The translations under genes and the position numbers were made by a program. DNA of 64,000 nt from Corynebacterium afermentans subsp. afermentans (GTDB lineage Bacteria > Actinomycetota > Actinomycetes > Mycobacteriales > Mycobacteriaceae), in contig NZ_CP046606.1 in the NCBI RefSeq assembly GCF_030408355.1, positions 806,001 through 870,000 on the forward strand. The letters are read 5' to 3'. Numbering within the stretch: position 1 is the first letter of the stretch; each line of letters opens with the position of its first letter. This document shows, piece by piece, positions 44,029 to 53,847 of the stretch. The notes under the pieces were generated by a model. The model ran no database searches, was not told the DNA's origin, and saw nothing but the letters and a program-made list of their open reading frames with translations.

Positions 44029-45102
44029 CTAGCGCCGCGGCAGCACGACCTCGGGGTACTTGCGCACGTAACCCACCGCGATGACCACGAGCGCCGCGAA
44101 CGCGCCGATGACGGTCTCCGCGGTGCGGGCGAGCAGCATCGGCCAGACGGGGGAGGGCTCGACAGTCTGCACCATGAGCAGGGCGGTCGGGGTGATGAAG
44201 CTGGCGGCGATGGTGTAGTTGCGGGTCACGTACATCTCGGTGAGGTACTGCAAAATCACAATCCACACGACGATCTGCCAGCCCTGCATCGGGTGGGACA
44301 GCAAAAAGCCTGCCACCGCGATGCCGGTGAGGGTGCCCAGGACGCGCTCGATGGCGCGGTAGTACTGCATCTTGAACCGGGAGTTCACTAGCGGCGCGAC
44401 GGCGGCGACCATGGCCCAGTAGGAGTGGGTCAGCGGGTCGAAAATAGTCACGGAGATCAGCCCCAGTACGCCGGCGAGCAGCGGGGAGAAAAAGAAGCGG
44501 CTGGCTTCGACCCGGAGGCGCCGCCACGGCATCCGGCCCGCCTCGGGGGACCGGGAGGGACGCTCCGGTTCCTTCGCGTCGCCGCCTGGTCCCTCGCCGA
44601 TGAGGTGGGAGATTTGGCCGAGCGCCAGGCACAGCAGCGCTGCGGTGCCGGCGATGGCGAAGGCGAGCGCCGGGTGGACCGGATTATTCAAGGACCCGAC
44701 GGCAGCCACGGAGAAGATCACAAACACCGACCCGGTCGGCTTCATGTCCGCGGCCAGCGCGATGGTCGCCCACACAGCCGACACCAGTGAGGTGACCAGC
44801 ATCAACACCCACGGGCTAAGATCCAGCCACGCCATGGTGGCCCCCGCGGTCACCGACGTCGTCAGGGCGATGCCCGCAAGGACGTGGTGCTTCAGCCGCA
44901 CTTGGCGGGTCATGTGCCTGCCGTACACGCCCGTGAACGCGCCGAAGTTCGCGTAGATGGCCAGATCCATGCGGCCGAGCGCGAGCAGGGTGAACATGGG
45001 GATGGCAACCCCGAGCGCGGTGCGGAAGGCGGGGATGTGGTCGCGCCGTGCAGGACCCATCTCAAACAGCGGGCTGAAGTGTTGCAACCGGGAACCTCCC
45101 AT
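44029..45102 (-). CDS. FUSC family membrane protein
   Basis: 357 residues from ATG 45102 (MGGSRLQHF). Two sets of membrane helices: N-terminal FRTALGVAIPMFTLLALGR...IYANFGAFTGVYG and C-terminal SYWAMVAAVAPLVNSRFKMQYYRAIERVLGT, which is the FUSC/aromatic-acid-exporter (YccS/AaeB-like) signature. It probably exports aromatic or phenolic compounds; specificity unknown. Confidence 0.8.
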   Translation of the reverse strand: MGGSRLQHFSPLFEMGPARRDHIPAFRTALGVAIPMFTLLALGRMDLAIYANFGAFTGVYGRHMTRQVRLKHHVLAGIALTTSVTAGATMAWLDLSPWVLMLVTSLVSAVWATIALAADMKPTGSVFVIFSVAAVGSLNNPVHPALAFAIAGTAALLCLALGQISHLIGEGPGGDAKEPERPSRSPEAGRMPWRRLRVEASRFFFSPLLAGVLGLISVTIFDPLTHSYWAMVAAVAPLVNSRFKMQYYRAIERVLGTLTGIAVAGFLLSHPMQGWQIVVWIVILQYLTEMYVTRNYTIAASFITPTALLMVQTVEPSPVWPMLLARTAETVIGAFAALVVIAVGYVRKYPEVVLPRR

Positions 45103-45244
45103 ACGCGATCCGTGCTCGATTGTGGTTTTCCGCGGGCAGAGTCTAGCGCGGGCGCGGTGCTGGGGCTGATCGGCCCGTGCGCATATCAACAGCCAGGCAT
45201 ATGATGGCCCGGTTGTTGTAACTGCAAGAAGGAGTTTCGTCACA

Positions 45245-46084
45245 GTGCTACACGCGGGGGAGTACGCGTTCGCGTCAAGAAGCCAACCCAACTACGCCTG
45301 GTGGAGGCCGCTCGCCGAAATCATCGCGGTCGCCGTGCTCACCGTCGCGTTCGTCGCGGTGATTGGTGTTTCTCTTGAAGCCGCGGGAGTGGATACGTCG
45401 AGCGGCGCGGCGGACAAGTACTTCGGGTACGGCTCCGTGGTCGTGGAGATCCTGGCGGTGCTTCTCGCGGTCCGGTTCATCGGAGGCAGGCCGGTTGCGT
45501 CGGTGCTCACAGGGCGAACAGGAACGAAACCTTGGGTGCCGTTCGCCGCGTACGCGTTGGCGTTTGTGGTCATCGCCGCCGTCATGGGAGTGGTCGGCGT
45601 GGTCGGTTACGGCGCGTCCTGAGACCAAGTTATCGGAGATATCCGGAGCGATTTTCCGTTGGAGCTCGTCGTTATTGTGCTCGCGGCGCTCGCGGAAGAG
45701 ATGGCGTTTCGCGGCGTGTTCTTCCAGGCGTTTACGTCGTGGACCAAGCACCCGGCCGTGGGCGCGGTGCTCGCCGCAATCCCGTTCGTGGCGATGCACC
45801 CGCAGGCGTATGGCTCACCGGTCGCATTCGCCCATTATTTCCTTGATGCGCTGCTCTATGCGCTTTTGGTGTGGGCGTTTAACAGCATCTGGGTCGCGGT
45901 TGCGGTGCACGCGGCGTGGAACACCTTCGGCTCGGTCCAAGCCCTGGGAATCCCGAACTTGGCTGCGAGCATGGTGGCGGCATTCGTGGCTGTGGCGGCG
46001 GCTTCCGCCGTGGTGATCGCAGTGCTACCCCGCGCCGCGTCGAGTCATACACGGACGCCTGCCCAGCGTGGCGTCGTCGGCTAG
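45245..46084 (+). pseudogene. CPBP intramembrane protease broken by one in-frame stop
   Basis: From GTG 45245 (AAGGAG upstream) one frame runs to 46084 except for TGA at 45620-45622. After it the frame resumes with the active-site motif LAALAEEMAFRGVFFQAF, then AIPFVAMHPQAYG and VHAAWNTF. A TGG-to-TGA change would explain it. No SECIS element or selenium gene is seen. Confidence 0.82.
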
Positions 46085-46094
46085 CATCACGCTT

Positions 46095-47252
46095 GTGTTT
46101 GAAGTACTAGGCATATTCACCCGCCTCGGCCTGACGTCGTTCGGCGGACCGACGGCGCATTTGGGGTACTTCCGGGACGAGTTCGTGGAAAAGCGAAAGT
46201 GGCTCAGCGACGACGAGTACGCCGACCTCGTCGCCCTGTGCCAGTTCATGCCGGGCCCCGCGTCGAGCCAGGTCGGCATGGCAATCGGGCTCAAACGCGC
46301 GGGATACGGTGGCATGCTCGCGGCGTTTGTGGGCTTCACGCTGCCGAGCGTGGTCCTCATGGTCGCGTTCGCGCTCGGCGTGGCGCGCCTCGGCGACATC
46401 TCGGACGCTGGCCGGCTCGCGGGGCTCAAAGCGGCGGCGGTCGCGGTCGTCGCGCAGGCGGTCATGGGGATGGCAAAAAGCATCGTCACGGACCGGTTGC
46501 GCGCGGCCGTTGCGCTCGCCGCCTTCCTCATCGTGCTGCTCGTGCCGCACCCCGCGGCCCAGGTCGGCGCGATCGTTGCGGGCATGCTCGTGGCCACCTT
46601 TGCACTTTCGCCTATCGACGCCCCTCCGGCCCCCAGCCGCACCTCCACCGCCAGCCGCACCGTTGGGCTGGCTGCGCTGGGAGTGTTCGCGGCCCTGCTC
46701 GCGCTGCTGCCGCTGGCAGGGCGCATGGGCACGAGCTGGGGCATCTTCGACAGCTTCTACCGCTCCGGCGCCCTGGTGTTCGGCGGCGGGCACGTGGTGC
46801 TGCCGCTGCTAGAGCAGGCCACGGTGCCTACCGGGATGGTGGACCACGACACCTTCCTCGCCGGCTACGGCGCCGCCCAAGCGATGCCGGGACCGCTGTT
46901 CACCTTCGCCTCCTTCCTGGGTGCCTCTGCGCGGGGCGTGCATTGGTTGTGGGGCGCGGCCCTGGCCACGGTGGCGATCTTCCTGCCGGCGGCGCTGCTG
47001 GTCGTCGGGATCATGCCGTTTTGGGACCGGCTGCGCACCAACCCACACGCCGCTAGTGCCCTGGCCGGCGCGAACGCGGCGGTGGTGGGCATCCTGGCCG
47101 CGGCGCTGTACACGCCGGTGTTCACCTCCGGCATCCATGGGCCTGCAACGATGGCGGTCGCGGCCGCGGCGTTCGTGGCGCTGCGCAACTTCAAGGTCCC
47201 GGCGTGGGCGGTGGTCATCGGCGCGGCGCTTGCGGGCTGGGCGGTGCTGTAA
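46095..47252 (+). CDS. chrA: Chromate transporter ChrA
   Basis: 385 residues from GTG 46095; TAGCAT (46082-46087), overlapping the stop of the preceding pseudogene, lies 7 bases upstream (leaderless). Two homologous halves: FTRLGLTSFGGPTAHLGYF...CQFMPGPASSQVGMAIG and FYRSGALVFGGGHVVLPLLE...GYGAAQAMPGPLFTFASF, the duplicated CHR domain. It pumps chromate out using the proton motive force. Confidence 0.93.
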   Translation: MFEVLGIFTRLGLTSFGGPTAHLGYFRDEFVEKRKWLSDDEYADLVALCQFMPGPASSQVGMAIGLKRAGYGGMLAAFVGFTLPSVVLMVAFALGVARLGDISDAGRLAGLKAAAVAVVAQAVMGMAKSIVTDRLRAAVALAAFLIVLLVPHPAAQVGAIVAGMLVATFALSPIDAPPAPSRTSTASRTVGLAALGVFAALLALLPLAGRMGTSWGIFDSFYRSGALVFGGGHVVLPLLEQATVPTGMVDHDTFLAGYGAAQAMPGPLFTFASFLGASARGVHWLWGAALATVAIFLPAALLVVGIMPFWDRLRTNPHAASALAGANAAVVGILAAALYTPVFTSGIHGPATMAVAAAAFVALRNFKVPAWAVVIGAALAGWAVL

Positions 47253-47312
47253 GCGGCGACAGGACAGGCCCTGGCCCGACACGTCTCGCGCTGATAGGAA
47301 ATATTCAACGCC

Positions 47313-48335
47313 ATGACGAGTAGGAACCAGGCAGAAGTAACCCAAACCGTGATCCTCCCGCAGTCGCGGGACGCGCTGTTTATCACCCTCGGCTTCAAAA
47401 CGGGCGGCGAGCAGGCGGCGCTGGAGGTGCTCTCCAGCCTGTCCAGCCTGACTGGCGTTACCCGGAGGCGCACCTGACCGCGGTGGCCGGCGTTGGCGCG
47501 AAGATGTGGGACCGCCTCTTCGCGCTGGAGAAGCCGGAGCACCTGCACGAGTTCGTGGAACTGACGGGCGCGAAGCACCACGCGCCGTCCACCGACGTCG
47601 CCTTCGAGCTGGCGCGCCACATCAACGCGATCGTTGAGGACGCGATCAACTATTACGACGAGGTCCACGCGTTCCAGTACCAGGACTTCCGCGACCCGCT
47701 CGGTTTCGTCGACGGCACGGAAAGCCCCCGCGGCCAGGAGGGCGTCGAGGTGGCGATCATCCGCGACGGCATCTGGAAGGGCGGCAGCTACATCGTCGAG
47801 CAGAAGTACGTGCACAACTTGAAGGACTGGAACGCCCTGCCGGTGGAGGAGCAGGAGCGGGTCATCGGCCGCACGAAGCACTCCGACATCGAGCTGGACG
47901 AGAAGGCCCCGAACACCCACGTCGCCGTCAACCAGGTTGAGGACGAGGACGGCAACGGCCTGGAGATCGTGCGCAACAAAGCAGGGCACCTTCTTCATGA
48001 GCTACGCCCGCGACCCCCGCGTCACCGAAGTTATGCTGCGGCGGATGTTCATCGGCGAGCCGGAGGGCAACTACGACCGCATCCTGGACTTCTCCGAGGC
48101 GCTGACCGGCTGCAACTTCTTCGCCCCGCCGCGCGTGTTCTTGGACCACTGCGCCGACTACGCCCACGAGCACCTGCGCTCCGAGGGCGGCGGGGAGCCG
48201 AACCAGCCGGCGATCAACCTGCCGCAGGGCAAGGCGGTCTTCCCGGACCGCGCGGACGTGCCCACCTCCCACAACGCCGAGGACGTCGAGGCGGCCAAGG
48301 CGCGCTTCGAGGCCGCGCTACGCAGGGAGCATTAG
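47313..48335 (+). pseudogene. DyP-type peroxidase, frameshifted
   Basis: Three frames must be joined: MTSRNQAEVTQTVILPQSR... to a stop at 47475; RYPEAHLTAVAGVGAKMWDRL...FVDGTESP...THVAVNQVEDEDGNGLEIVR; then from about 47975 KQGTFFMSYARDPRVTEVMLRRMF. The catalytic GFVDGTE is present. Short deletions at about 47450 and 47975 are the likely cause. Its end overlaps the histidine kinase gene by 18 bases. Confidence 0.82.
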
Positions 48336-49349
48336 CTTTACGACGAGCCCGCCCCCGGCCCGCGGCGCCAACCCGACCGAGCCGCCGTGGGCCGTTGCTA
48401 TCGCCTTGACCAGGGCCAGACCCAGCCCGTGGCCGGAACCCGAGGTGCGGTGGGCGCGGGCGAACGGTTCGGTCCAGGTGGCCACCTCCGCCGGGTCGAG
48501 CGGCTCACCGGCCGACTCCACGGTGATTTCGGCGAAGGCGCCGGCCTGCCGGAGCGCGATTGACCCGTCGGCGCCGTGGATGGCGGCGTTGCGCGCAAGG
48601 TTGTCCACCGCCTGGCGGATCAGGCTGGGGGAGGCATCGACGGTCAGCGGTGTTGCGTCCACGGGCATGCCGTGGGCGGCGCCGACCTCCCGGCACACGG
48701 CGGCCAGATTTACGGCCGCGCGGTCGCGGACCTTCACGTTAGCCAGCTGCAGCAGCGAGGACACGGTCGCGGCGTTGCGGGCGTTGACCTTGCGGATCCG
48801 GCCCAGGGCCGGGCGCAGGTCGGCGTCGTCGCCGGAAAGCGCCACGTCGGCGACGGTCTGGATGGTCGCGATTGGGGTCTTCAGCTCGTGGGAGGCGTTG
48901 GCGGCGAAGCGGCGCTGGCGCTCGACGGCGTCGGCGAGCTCGTCGAGCATCGCATTGAGCGCTTCGGCCAGCTCGCCGACCTCGTCGCGGGGGCCGTCGT
49001 AGTCGATGCGGGCGGAAAGGTCGCCGCGGGTGACGGTGCGCGCATCGTCGGCGATCGAGCGCAACGGAGTGATGACGAGCCCCGCCACGAACCAGCCCAC
49101 CACGCCCGCAAGCCCGGTGAGCAGCGCGAGCGCCCCGAGCGAGGCCAAGAGGATGCGGCGCAGGATCTCGTCGGTGACGGGCACGGCGCCGTCGATGACC
49201 ACGCCGTCGTCGGTGCCCGGAAACGACGCCATCACCGGCACCGGGGTGAGCTTCAAGTAGGCGTACACCAGACCGATCAGCGCGAGGCCGACGCCGAGGA
49301 CGGTGGCCACGAACATCACTGTGATGCGGGCGCGCAGGCTCAGCCTCAT
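48318..49349 (-). CDS. Sensor histidine kinase
   Basis: 343 residues from ATG 49349. Two membrane helices (about 10-30 and 70-95) enclose a short outer loop; then a HAMP domain, the H-box FAANASHELKTPIATIQT, N-box QAVDNLARNAAIHG and G-box GSGHGLGLALVKAIA. It is paired with the upstream regulator gene (4-base overlap). The signal is unknown; the small loop suggests membrane or envelope stress. Confidence 0.93.
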   Translation of the reverse strand: MRLSLRARITVMFVATVLGVGLALIGLVYAYLKLTPVPVMASFPGTDDGVVIDGAVPVTDEILRRILLASLGALALLTGLAGVVGWFVAGLVITPLRSIADDARTVTRGDLSARIDYDGPRDEVGELAEALNAMLDELADAVERQRRFAANASHELKTPIATIQTVADVALSGDDADLRPALGRIRKVNARNAATVSSLLQLANVKVRDRAAVNLAAVCREVGAAHGMPVDATPLTVDASPSLIRQAVDNLARNAAIHGADGSIALRQAGAFAEITVESAGEPLDPAEVATWTEPFARAHRTSGSGHGLGLALVKAIATAHGGSVGLAPRAGGGLVVKLMLPA

Positions 49350-50020
49350 CGCTCGGCCTCCGCCACGTAGTACCCGGCGCCGGTGACGGTGTGCACGATG
49401 CGTGGCTCGCCCATCTTCTTGCGCAGGTGCGACACGGTCACGCGCGGGGAGTTGGTGAACGGGTCGGCGTTTTCGTCCCATGCCTCCGCTAGCAGGTCCT
49501 CGGCGGAAATCACCCCGCCGTCGGCCTCCATGAGTACCTTCAGCACCGCGAACTCCTTCGGGCTCAGGCTCACCGGCACCTCGCCGCGGGTCACCTCGCG
49601 GCGGAACGTGTCCAAGCGCACGTCCCCGCAGCGGTACACCTCGCCGCGGGCAGGCGCGTTGCGCTTGGCCAGGGCTTTCACCCGCGCGACTAGCTCGGGC
49701 AGCTCGAACGGCTTGGCCAAGTAGTCGTCAGCGCCGAGGTCGAAGCCTTCCAGGCGGTCGTCCAGGGTCCCGCTGGCCGTCAGCATGATCACCCGCGTGG
49801 CGGGCTGGGACTCCACGATGCGGCGGCACACCACGTCGCCGTGCACCCCGGGCAGGTCCCGGTCCAGCACGACGACGTCGGGCGGCAGCTCGTCGATAAG
49901 CTTCAGCGCCTCGAACCCGTCGTAGCTGAGGCGAGTTTGCATCCCGGCGCGCGACAGGCCGGTGGCGATGGCGTCGGCGAGAAATGCCTCGTCGTCCACG
50001 ATAAGCACCCGAATTGTCAT
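49346..50020 (-). CDS. OmpR-family response regulator
   Basis: 224 residues: receiver domain with LIVDDEAF, phospho-acceptor in VVVLDRDLPG, KPF near 107, and a winged-helix output domain (VSLSPKEFAVLKVLME...VTVSHLRKKMG...TVTGAGYYV). It controls genes in response to the kinase encoded next. Targets unknown; the divergent acyltransferase/protease pair is a neighbour. Confidence 0.93.
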   Translation of the reverse strand: MTIRVLIVDDEAFLADAIATGLSRAGMQTRLSYDGFEALKLIDELPPDVVVLDRDLPGVHGDVVCRRIVESQPATRVIMLTASGTLDDRLEGFDLGADDYLAKPFELPELVARVKALAKRNAPARGEVYRCGDVRLDTFRREVTRGEVPVSLSPKEFAVLKVLMEADGGVISAEDLLAEAWDENADPFTNSPRVTVSHLRKKMGEPRIVHTVTGAGYYVAEAER

Positions 50021-50109
50021 GGTTGCGATCGTATGCGTCGCGATGTTGCGGAGACATAAACATCCGGGTTAACGCGGGCGCAACACCGGGGTTTCTAGCT
50101 TGAAACCCC

Positions 50110-50949
50110 ATGCAGACCAGAATCGTTGGAATCGACGCGGCCCGGGCCGTAGCGCTCGTCGCGATGATCGTCGCGCACCTCACCGTGCACGACGGGCTTA
50201 CAGCGCAGGTCCTCTTCGGCTTCCCCGCGGGGCTCTTCGCGTTTATCGCCGGGGTGTCCATGGGGCTCATGCGCGCCCGGCCGGCGCAGTTCGTGGTGCG
50301 CGGGGCGTGCCTCGTGGTGTTGCACTTCGCGCTGGTGCCGTTTTCCGGGACCATCGAGGTGGTCCTGGGCACGATCGGGGTCTGCATGATCGTGCTTGCG
50401 TGGGCGCCGAGGCTGGATTCGGCGTGGCTTATGTGGCTCGCCTGTGCTGGAGCTTTGGGATCGGCGGCGCTTGCGCCGTCGGCCTCGCCGTACCCGCCGC
50501 TGATGTGGGCAGTGCTCATGGTCGCCGGGATCCTGTTCGCGCGCCACATGCCGCTGCGCGCCGGGGCGGTTGTCGGGTGCTTGCTGTTCGCGGCCGATGT
50601 TGCGCTGCGGTGGTGGGTGCCGTTGCCCCCGCTTCTCGACGCCACCGGCCACACCGGCGGACTTATCGACGTGGTGGGGACCGCCGGGGCGTCGATAGGC
50701 ATGTGCTCCCTGTGCTGCCTGGCGGGCCGCTGGTCGGGGTGGCTCGCGCCGCTGGGGCGGATGACGCTGACCCTGTACTGCCTGCACGTGCTGAGCGCGC
50801 AGTGGGTCGGGGTGCGGGTGAGCCTCGTCGGCGCCGCAGTGATCGCGTACGGCTGGCTCGCCGTGTTCCGGCGCGGGCCGATGGAAAGTATTGTTCGCCG
50901 CCTCACGGCGGTGGCTGGAAAGGAAAATAATGAAAAAGTTGGCGTTTAG
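50110..50949 (+). CDS. Polytopic membrane protein, HGSNAT/DUF418-like
   Basis: 279 residues, about nine membrane helices. The start RIVGIDAARAVALVAMIVAHL resembles the first helix of heparan-alpha-glucosaminide acetyltransferase-like and DUF418 proteins, and GRMTLTLYCLHVLSAQW resembles a late helix of the same group. It may move acyl groups across the membrane onto envelope molecules. Start ATG 50110. Its end overlaps the serine protease gene by 20 bases. Confidence 0.65.
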   Translation: MQTRIVGIDAARAVALVAMIVAHLTVHDGLTAQVLFGFPAGLFAFIAGVSMGLMRARPAQFVVRGACLVVLHFALVPFSGTIEVVLGTIGVCMIVLAWAPRLDSAWLMWLACAGALGSAALAPSASPYPPLMWAVLMVAGILFARHMPLRAGAVVGCLLFAADVALRWWVPLPPLLDATGHTGGLIDVVGTAGASIGMCSLCCLAGRWSGWLAPLGRMTLTLYCLHVLSAQWVGVRVSLVGAAVIAYGWLAVFRRGPMESIVRRLTAVAGKENNEKVGV

Positions 50950-51775
50950 TGTTGCAGTTGGTCTCGCTTTGGCGGCGCAGCCCGCGTGGGCGATGGAATC
51001 CGAGCAGTTCGCCGGCGACGCCGAGGAGGCAACTCCCGTGGTCTCGGTGCGCGTGGACGACTCCGACCCCGACGACGGGGTGTGCACCGGCACCGCTATC
51101 GACCCGCACTGGGTGATCACCGCCCGCCACTGCGTCGAGGCGGCCGCCAAGCCGGGCGGATCGGTGCGCACCGGGCAGGGCGACAACCAGAAGGTGTTCC
51201 AGGTGGATCGCCACGAGCTGGCCCCGCGTGGCGACATCGCACTTTTGCACACCACCGAAGACATGGGGCTTTCTTCCTACGCCTCGGTGGCGGGGGAGGT
51301 GCCGAGCGGGGAGGTGAATATCTACGGTTGGTCTTCCGACGGCTCGGGAGGCTCGACCACACTGCCCGCCGCGGAGGCCACGGTGCGTGGGGAATCGCCG
51401 CTCGCGCTTTTCGACGCCCCGACCGCCCTCGACGTCGCTTTAAAGAACGGCGCGCGGATCCAGCCGGGCGACTCCGGCGGCGCCATCTTCGCCGACGGCA
51501 AGGTCGCCGGCGTGATGTCGGCCGGCCTGTTCGAGGACCCGGAAAACCCCACCGAGGAGGAGATGAACTCCAACGCCGCGGTGGCGGTGGCGCCGGTGGC
51601 GGAGCAGGCCGAGTGGATCCGCGGCGTGGTCGGTGGTGATGCTTCGGATTCGGCCTCGATTGAATCCTCTGAGCCCTCCGCCTCCCTGCGCTACGTGGTC
51701 CTCGGCCTGGGCGCCCTGGCACTGGTTGCGGGTGGTTTGTTTATGGCCACCCGCCGCAAGGGGGCTAACGCTTAG
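50930..51775 (+). CDS. Membrane-anchored trypsin-like serine protease (S1)
   Basis: 281 residues from ATG 50930 (AAAGGA upstream). Signal peptide KKLAFSVAVGLALAAQPAWA, triad His in ITARHCVEA, Asp in GDIALLHT, Ser in QPGDSGGAIF, then a linker and a C-terminal helix (LRYVVLGLGALALVAGGLF) with basic stop-transfer residues. It should act outside the cell. It overlaps the preceding gene and converges on the 5'-nucleotidase with an 11-base overlap. Confidence 0.88.
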   Translation: MKKLAFSVAVGLALAAQPAWAMESEQFAGDAEEATPVVSVRVDDSDPDDGVCTGTAIDPHWVITARHCVEAAAKPGGSVRTGQGDNQKVFQVDRHELAPRGDIALLHTTEDMGLSSYASVAGEVPSGEVNIYGWSSDGSGGSTTLPAAEATVRGESPLALFDAPTALDVALKNGARIQPGDSGGAIFADGKVAGVMSAGLFEDPENPTEEEMNSNAAVAVAPVAEQAEWIRGVVGGDASDSASIESSEPSASLRYVVLGLGALALVAGGLFMATRRKGANA

Positions 51776-53774
51776 CGACGGGCCCCAGCACCCTATCCAC
51801 CGCGAACGGGAACAGCAGCGCAACCAGGTTGGCCAGGCCGAAGGCGCCGGCGATGACCACCGGGATGATCCAGCCGAGGTAGCCGGAGCTCGAGCCGCCG
51901 GTGTTGGGTCCTGCGGGCTGCTCGGGCTGGTTCGGCTCGGGCTTGTCCGGCTCCGCAGGCTGGTTCGGCTCGGGCTTGGCCTGGTCCGCGGCGGGCGCAA
52001 CTTCGACGGGCACGACCGCCTCGGTGCCGGCGTCGGTGGTGATGCGCAGCTCCTGGGTGCCCGACATTCCCGCCGGGACGGTCAGCTTCACGGTGGCGGT
52101 GCCGTACTCGTTGGCGGTCTGGTCGGCGTTGTTGGGGGAGATGGTGGCGGAACCGGAGGCGTCGCCAAGCGTTGCGGTGGCGGTGGTGGCGGTCTCGCCC
52201 TGGTCGAAGAGCAGGGAGCTTAGCTCGATGGTTGCCTCCTTGCCCGCGGTGAGCGGGGCGGGGAGGTGGACGCCCACGTTGGACTGCGAGGTGCGCTGCT
52301 GTTGGCCGCCGCTGAGCGCCTCGACCAGGGCGTTGAGGTCCACGTAACCCAGGTTCGCGGGCGCAGTGCCCTTGGTGAAGGCCTTGAAATTATCGCCGCC
52401 GGCGAGCAGGAAGGTCGAGCCTGCCACCACGTAGGTCTTCTCCGGGTCGATCGGGGCGCCGTCGACGGTGACCGAGGTGATCTTGGAACCGACCGGCGCG
52501 GCTGGGTCGTAGGAGTAGGAGACGTTGTCGGAGATGCCCAACGGGAACATGGGGCGGTCCGGGTCGTCGCGCCACTGCTCCTCTAGCGCTTGCACCACAT
52601 CGGAGCCCTTCAGCTCGACGTAGGTGTTTTCGCCGCCGAACGGCTGGACGGAAAAGGCCTGCTCGTAGGTGACGTCGCCGGCTTCGATCTCGGCGCGGAC
52701 GCCGCCCGCGTTCATCACGCCGATGTCGGCGGTGACCGAGGAGTTGTTGCTCACGCCCTGCCGGGTGGCCTCGGCGATGAAGTTGTTGAGCTGGGACTCC
52801 TTGTCGCCCGCCCTGTACAGGTGCTCCTCCGAGCGGCCGATGACCTTCTTGCCCTCGGTGCCGGCCTTCGCCAGCGCGTCCTTGACCACGGCGTCGATTT
52901 CGGGCTGCGGGGTGTCGCAGGCGCGGATCGTGTCGGCGTCGAGAAGCTCGGCGTTTTTCACGGTCAACTTCTTGGCGGCGTGGTCGAAGCGCAGGTCCAC
53001 GTTGGCGAGGTTGGTGCCGTTGGAGCCGGCCTGGATCAAAAGCGGCTTCTCGCCGGAGGGCTCGATGGCCTGGTGGGAGTGGCCGAGGAACGCCACGTCG
53101 ACGGCGTCCGAGAACTCGTCGGCCTTGATGCCGCCCTCGTGCACGAGCGCGATGACCACGTCGGCCTCGCCGCTATCTTTCAGCTGCTCGGCGAGCTCGT
53201 TCGTGGTTGCGACCGGGGCGTTCCACGCGATGCCCTCGATGGACTTCGGGTTGACCAGGTTCGGCATGTCGTCGGTGATGGTGCCCACGAAGGCGACCTT
53301 CGCGCCGTCGAGGTCCTTGATCACGTAGTCCTTCGTGTTCTTCACGGTCTCGGCGTTGGCGGCGAGGTAGTCGAAGTCGGAGGCAGCGGTGACGCGGTCG
53401 GAGAACTCGGCGGCGCCCTCGTCGAGCTCGTGGTTACCCAGCGCGGAGACCTGCAGGTTCATCAGGTTGAGGATCTCCAGGGTGGGGGCGTCGTCCAGCA
53501 GCTTCGATGCGAAGGGGGAGGCGCCGATGTTGTCGCCGGCGGAGGTGAAGATGTGGGTCTTGCCCGCGGCGGCCTCGTCCACGGCGCACTTGAGGTGGGC
53601 GGCGCCCGGGACGTACTTCGTCTCTTCCCAGTAGCCGTGGAAATCGGTGACGTTGGAGATGGTGAATTCGGAGGTCTCGGCCGCCATCGCCGCCGGAGCG
53701 AAGGGGGCGAAGGTGGTGGCGAGGGCGGCGGCGGTGGTCGCGGAGATCAGCTGGATGCGGAAGCGGGCGGACAC
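51765..53774 (-). CDS. Surface 5'-nucleotidase / 2',3'-cyclic phosphodiesterase (UshA family)
   Basis: 669 residues. Signal peptide (to AAMAAE), then metallophosphatase motifs NVTDFHGYW, TSAGDNIGASPF, SALGNHELDEG and FLGHSHQA, a C-terminal nucleotide-binding domain (about 310-470), a beta domain, a PEPNQP-rich linker and a membrane anchor at the end. It dephosphorylates external nucleotides for purine and phosphate uptake. Confidence 0.92.
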   Translation of the reverse strand: MSARFRIQLISATTAAALATTFAPFAPAAMAAETSEFTISNVTDFHGYWEETKYVPGAAHLKCAVDEAAAGKTHIFTSAGDNIGASPFASKLLDDAPTLEILNLMNLQVSALGNHELDEGAAEFSDRVTAASDFDYLAANAETVKNTKDYVIKDLDGAKVAFVGTITDDMPNLVNPKSIEGIAWNAPVATTNELAEQLKDSGEADVVIALVHEGGIKADEFSDAVDVAFLGHSHQAIEPSGEKPLLIQAGSNGTNLANVDLRFDHAAKKLTVKNAELLDADTIRACDTPQPEIDAVVKDALAKAGTEGKKVIGRSEEHLYRAGDKESQLNNFIAEATRQGVSNNSSVTADIGVMNAGGVRAEIEAGDVTYEQAFSVQPFGGENTYVELKGSDVVQALEEQWRDDPDRPMFPLGISDNVSYSYDPAAPVGSKITSVTVDGAPIDPEKTYVVAGSTFLLAGGDNFKAFTKGTAPANLGYVDLNALVEALSGGQQQRTSQSNVGVHLPAPLTAGKEATIELSSLLFDQGETATTATATLGDASGSATISPNNADQTANEYGTATVKLTVPAGMSGTQELRITTDAGTEAVVPVEVAPAADQAKPEPNQPAEPDKPEPNQPEQPAGPNTGGSSSGYLGWIIPVVIAGAFGLANLVALLFPFAVDRVLGPVAKR

Positions 53775-53847
53775 GAGGGGCCTTTCTTTTGAAGCGGGTT
53801 GCGTGTGAGAGCAACCTTAGAAAGGCCGTTTTGCGGTGAGGTTTCGC

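Noticed and set aside
45620..45622. Selenocysteine at the in-frame TGA of the CPBP gene (and TGA 42762 in the hydrolase)
   Set aside because: No SECIS-like hairpin or selenium genes are seen, and neither position is a catalytic one; a point nonsense change is simpler.
49728..51264. Long minus-strand frames (392 and 389 codons) opposite the acyltransferase and protease genes
   Set aside because: They overlap well-supported genes with clear motifs and are Arg/Pro/His-rich shadow frames.
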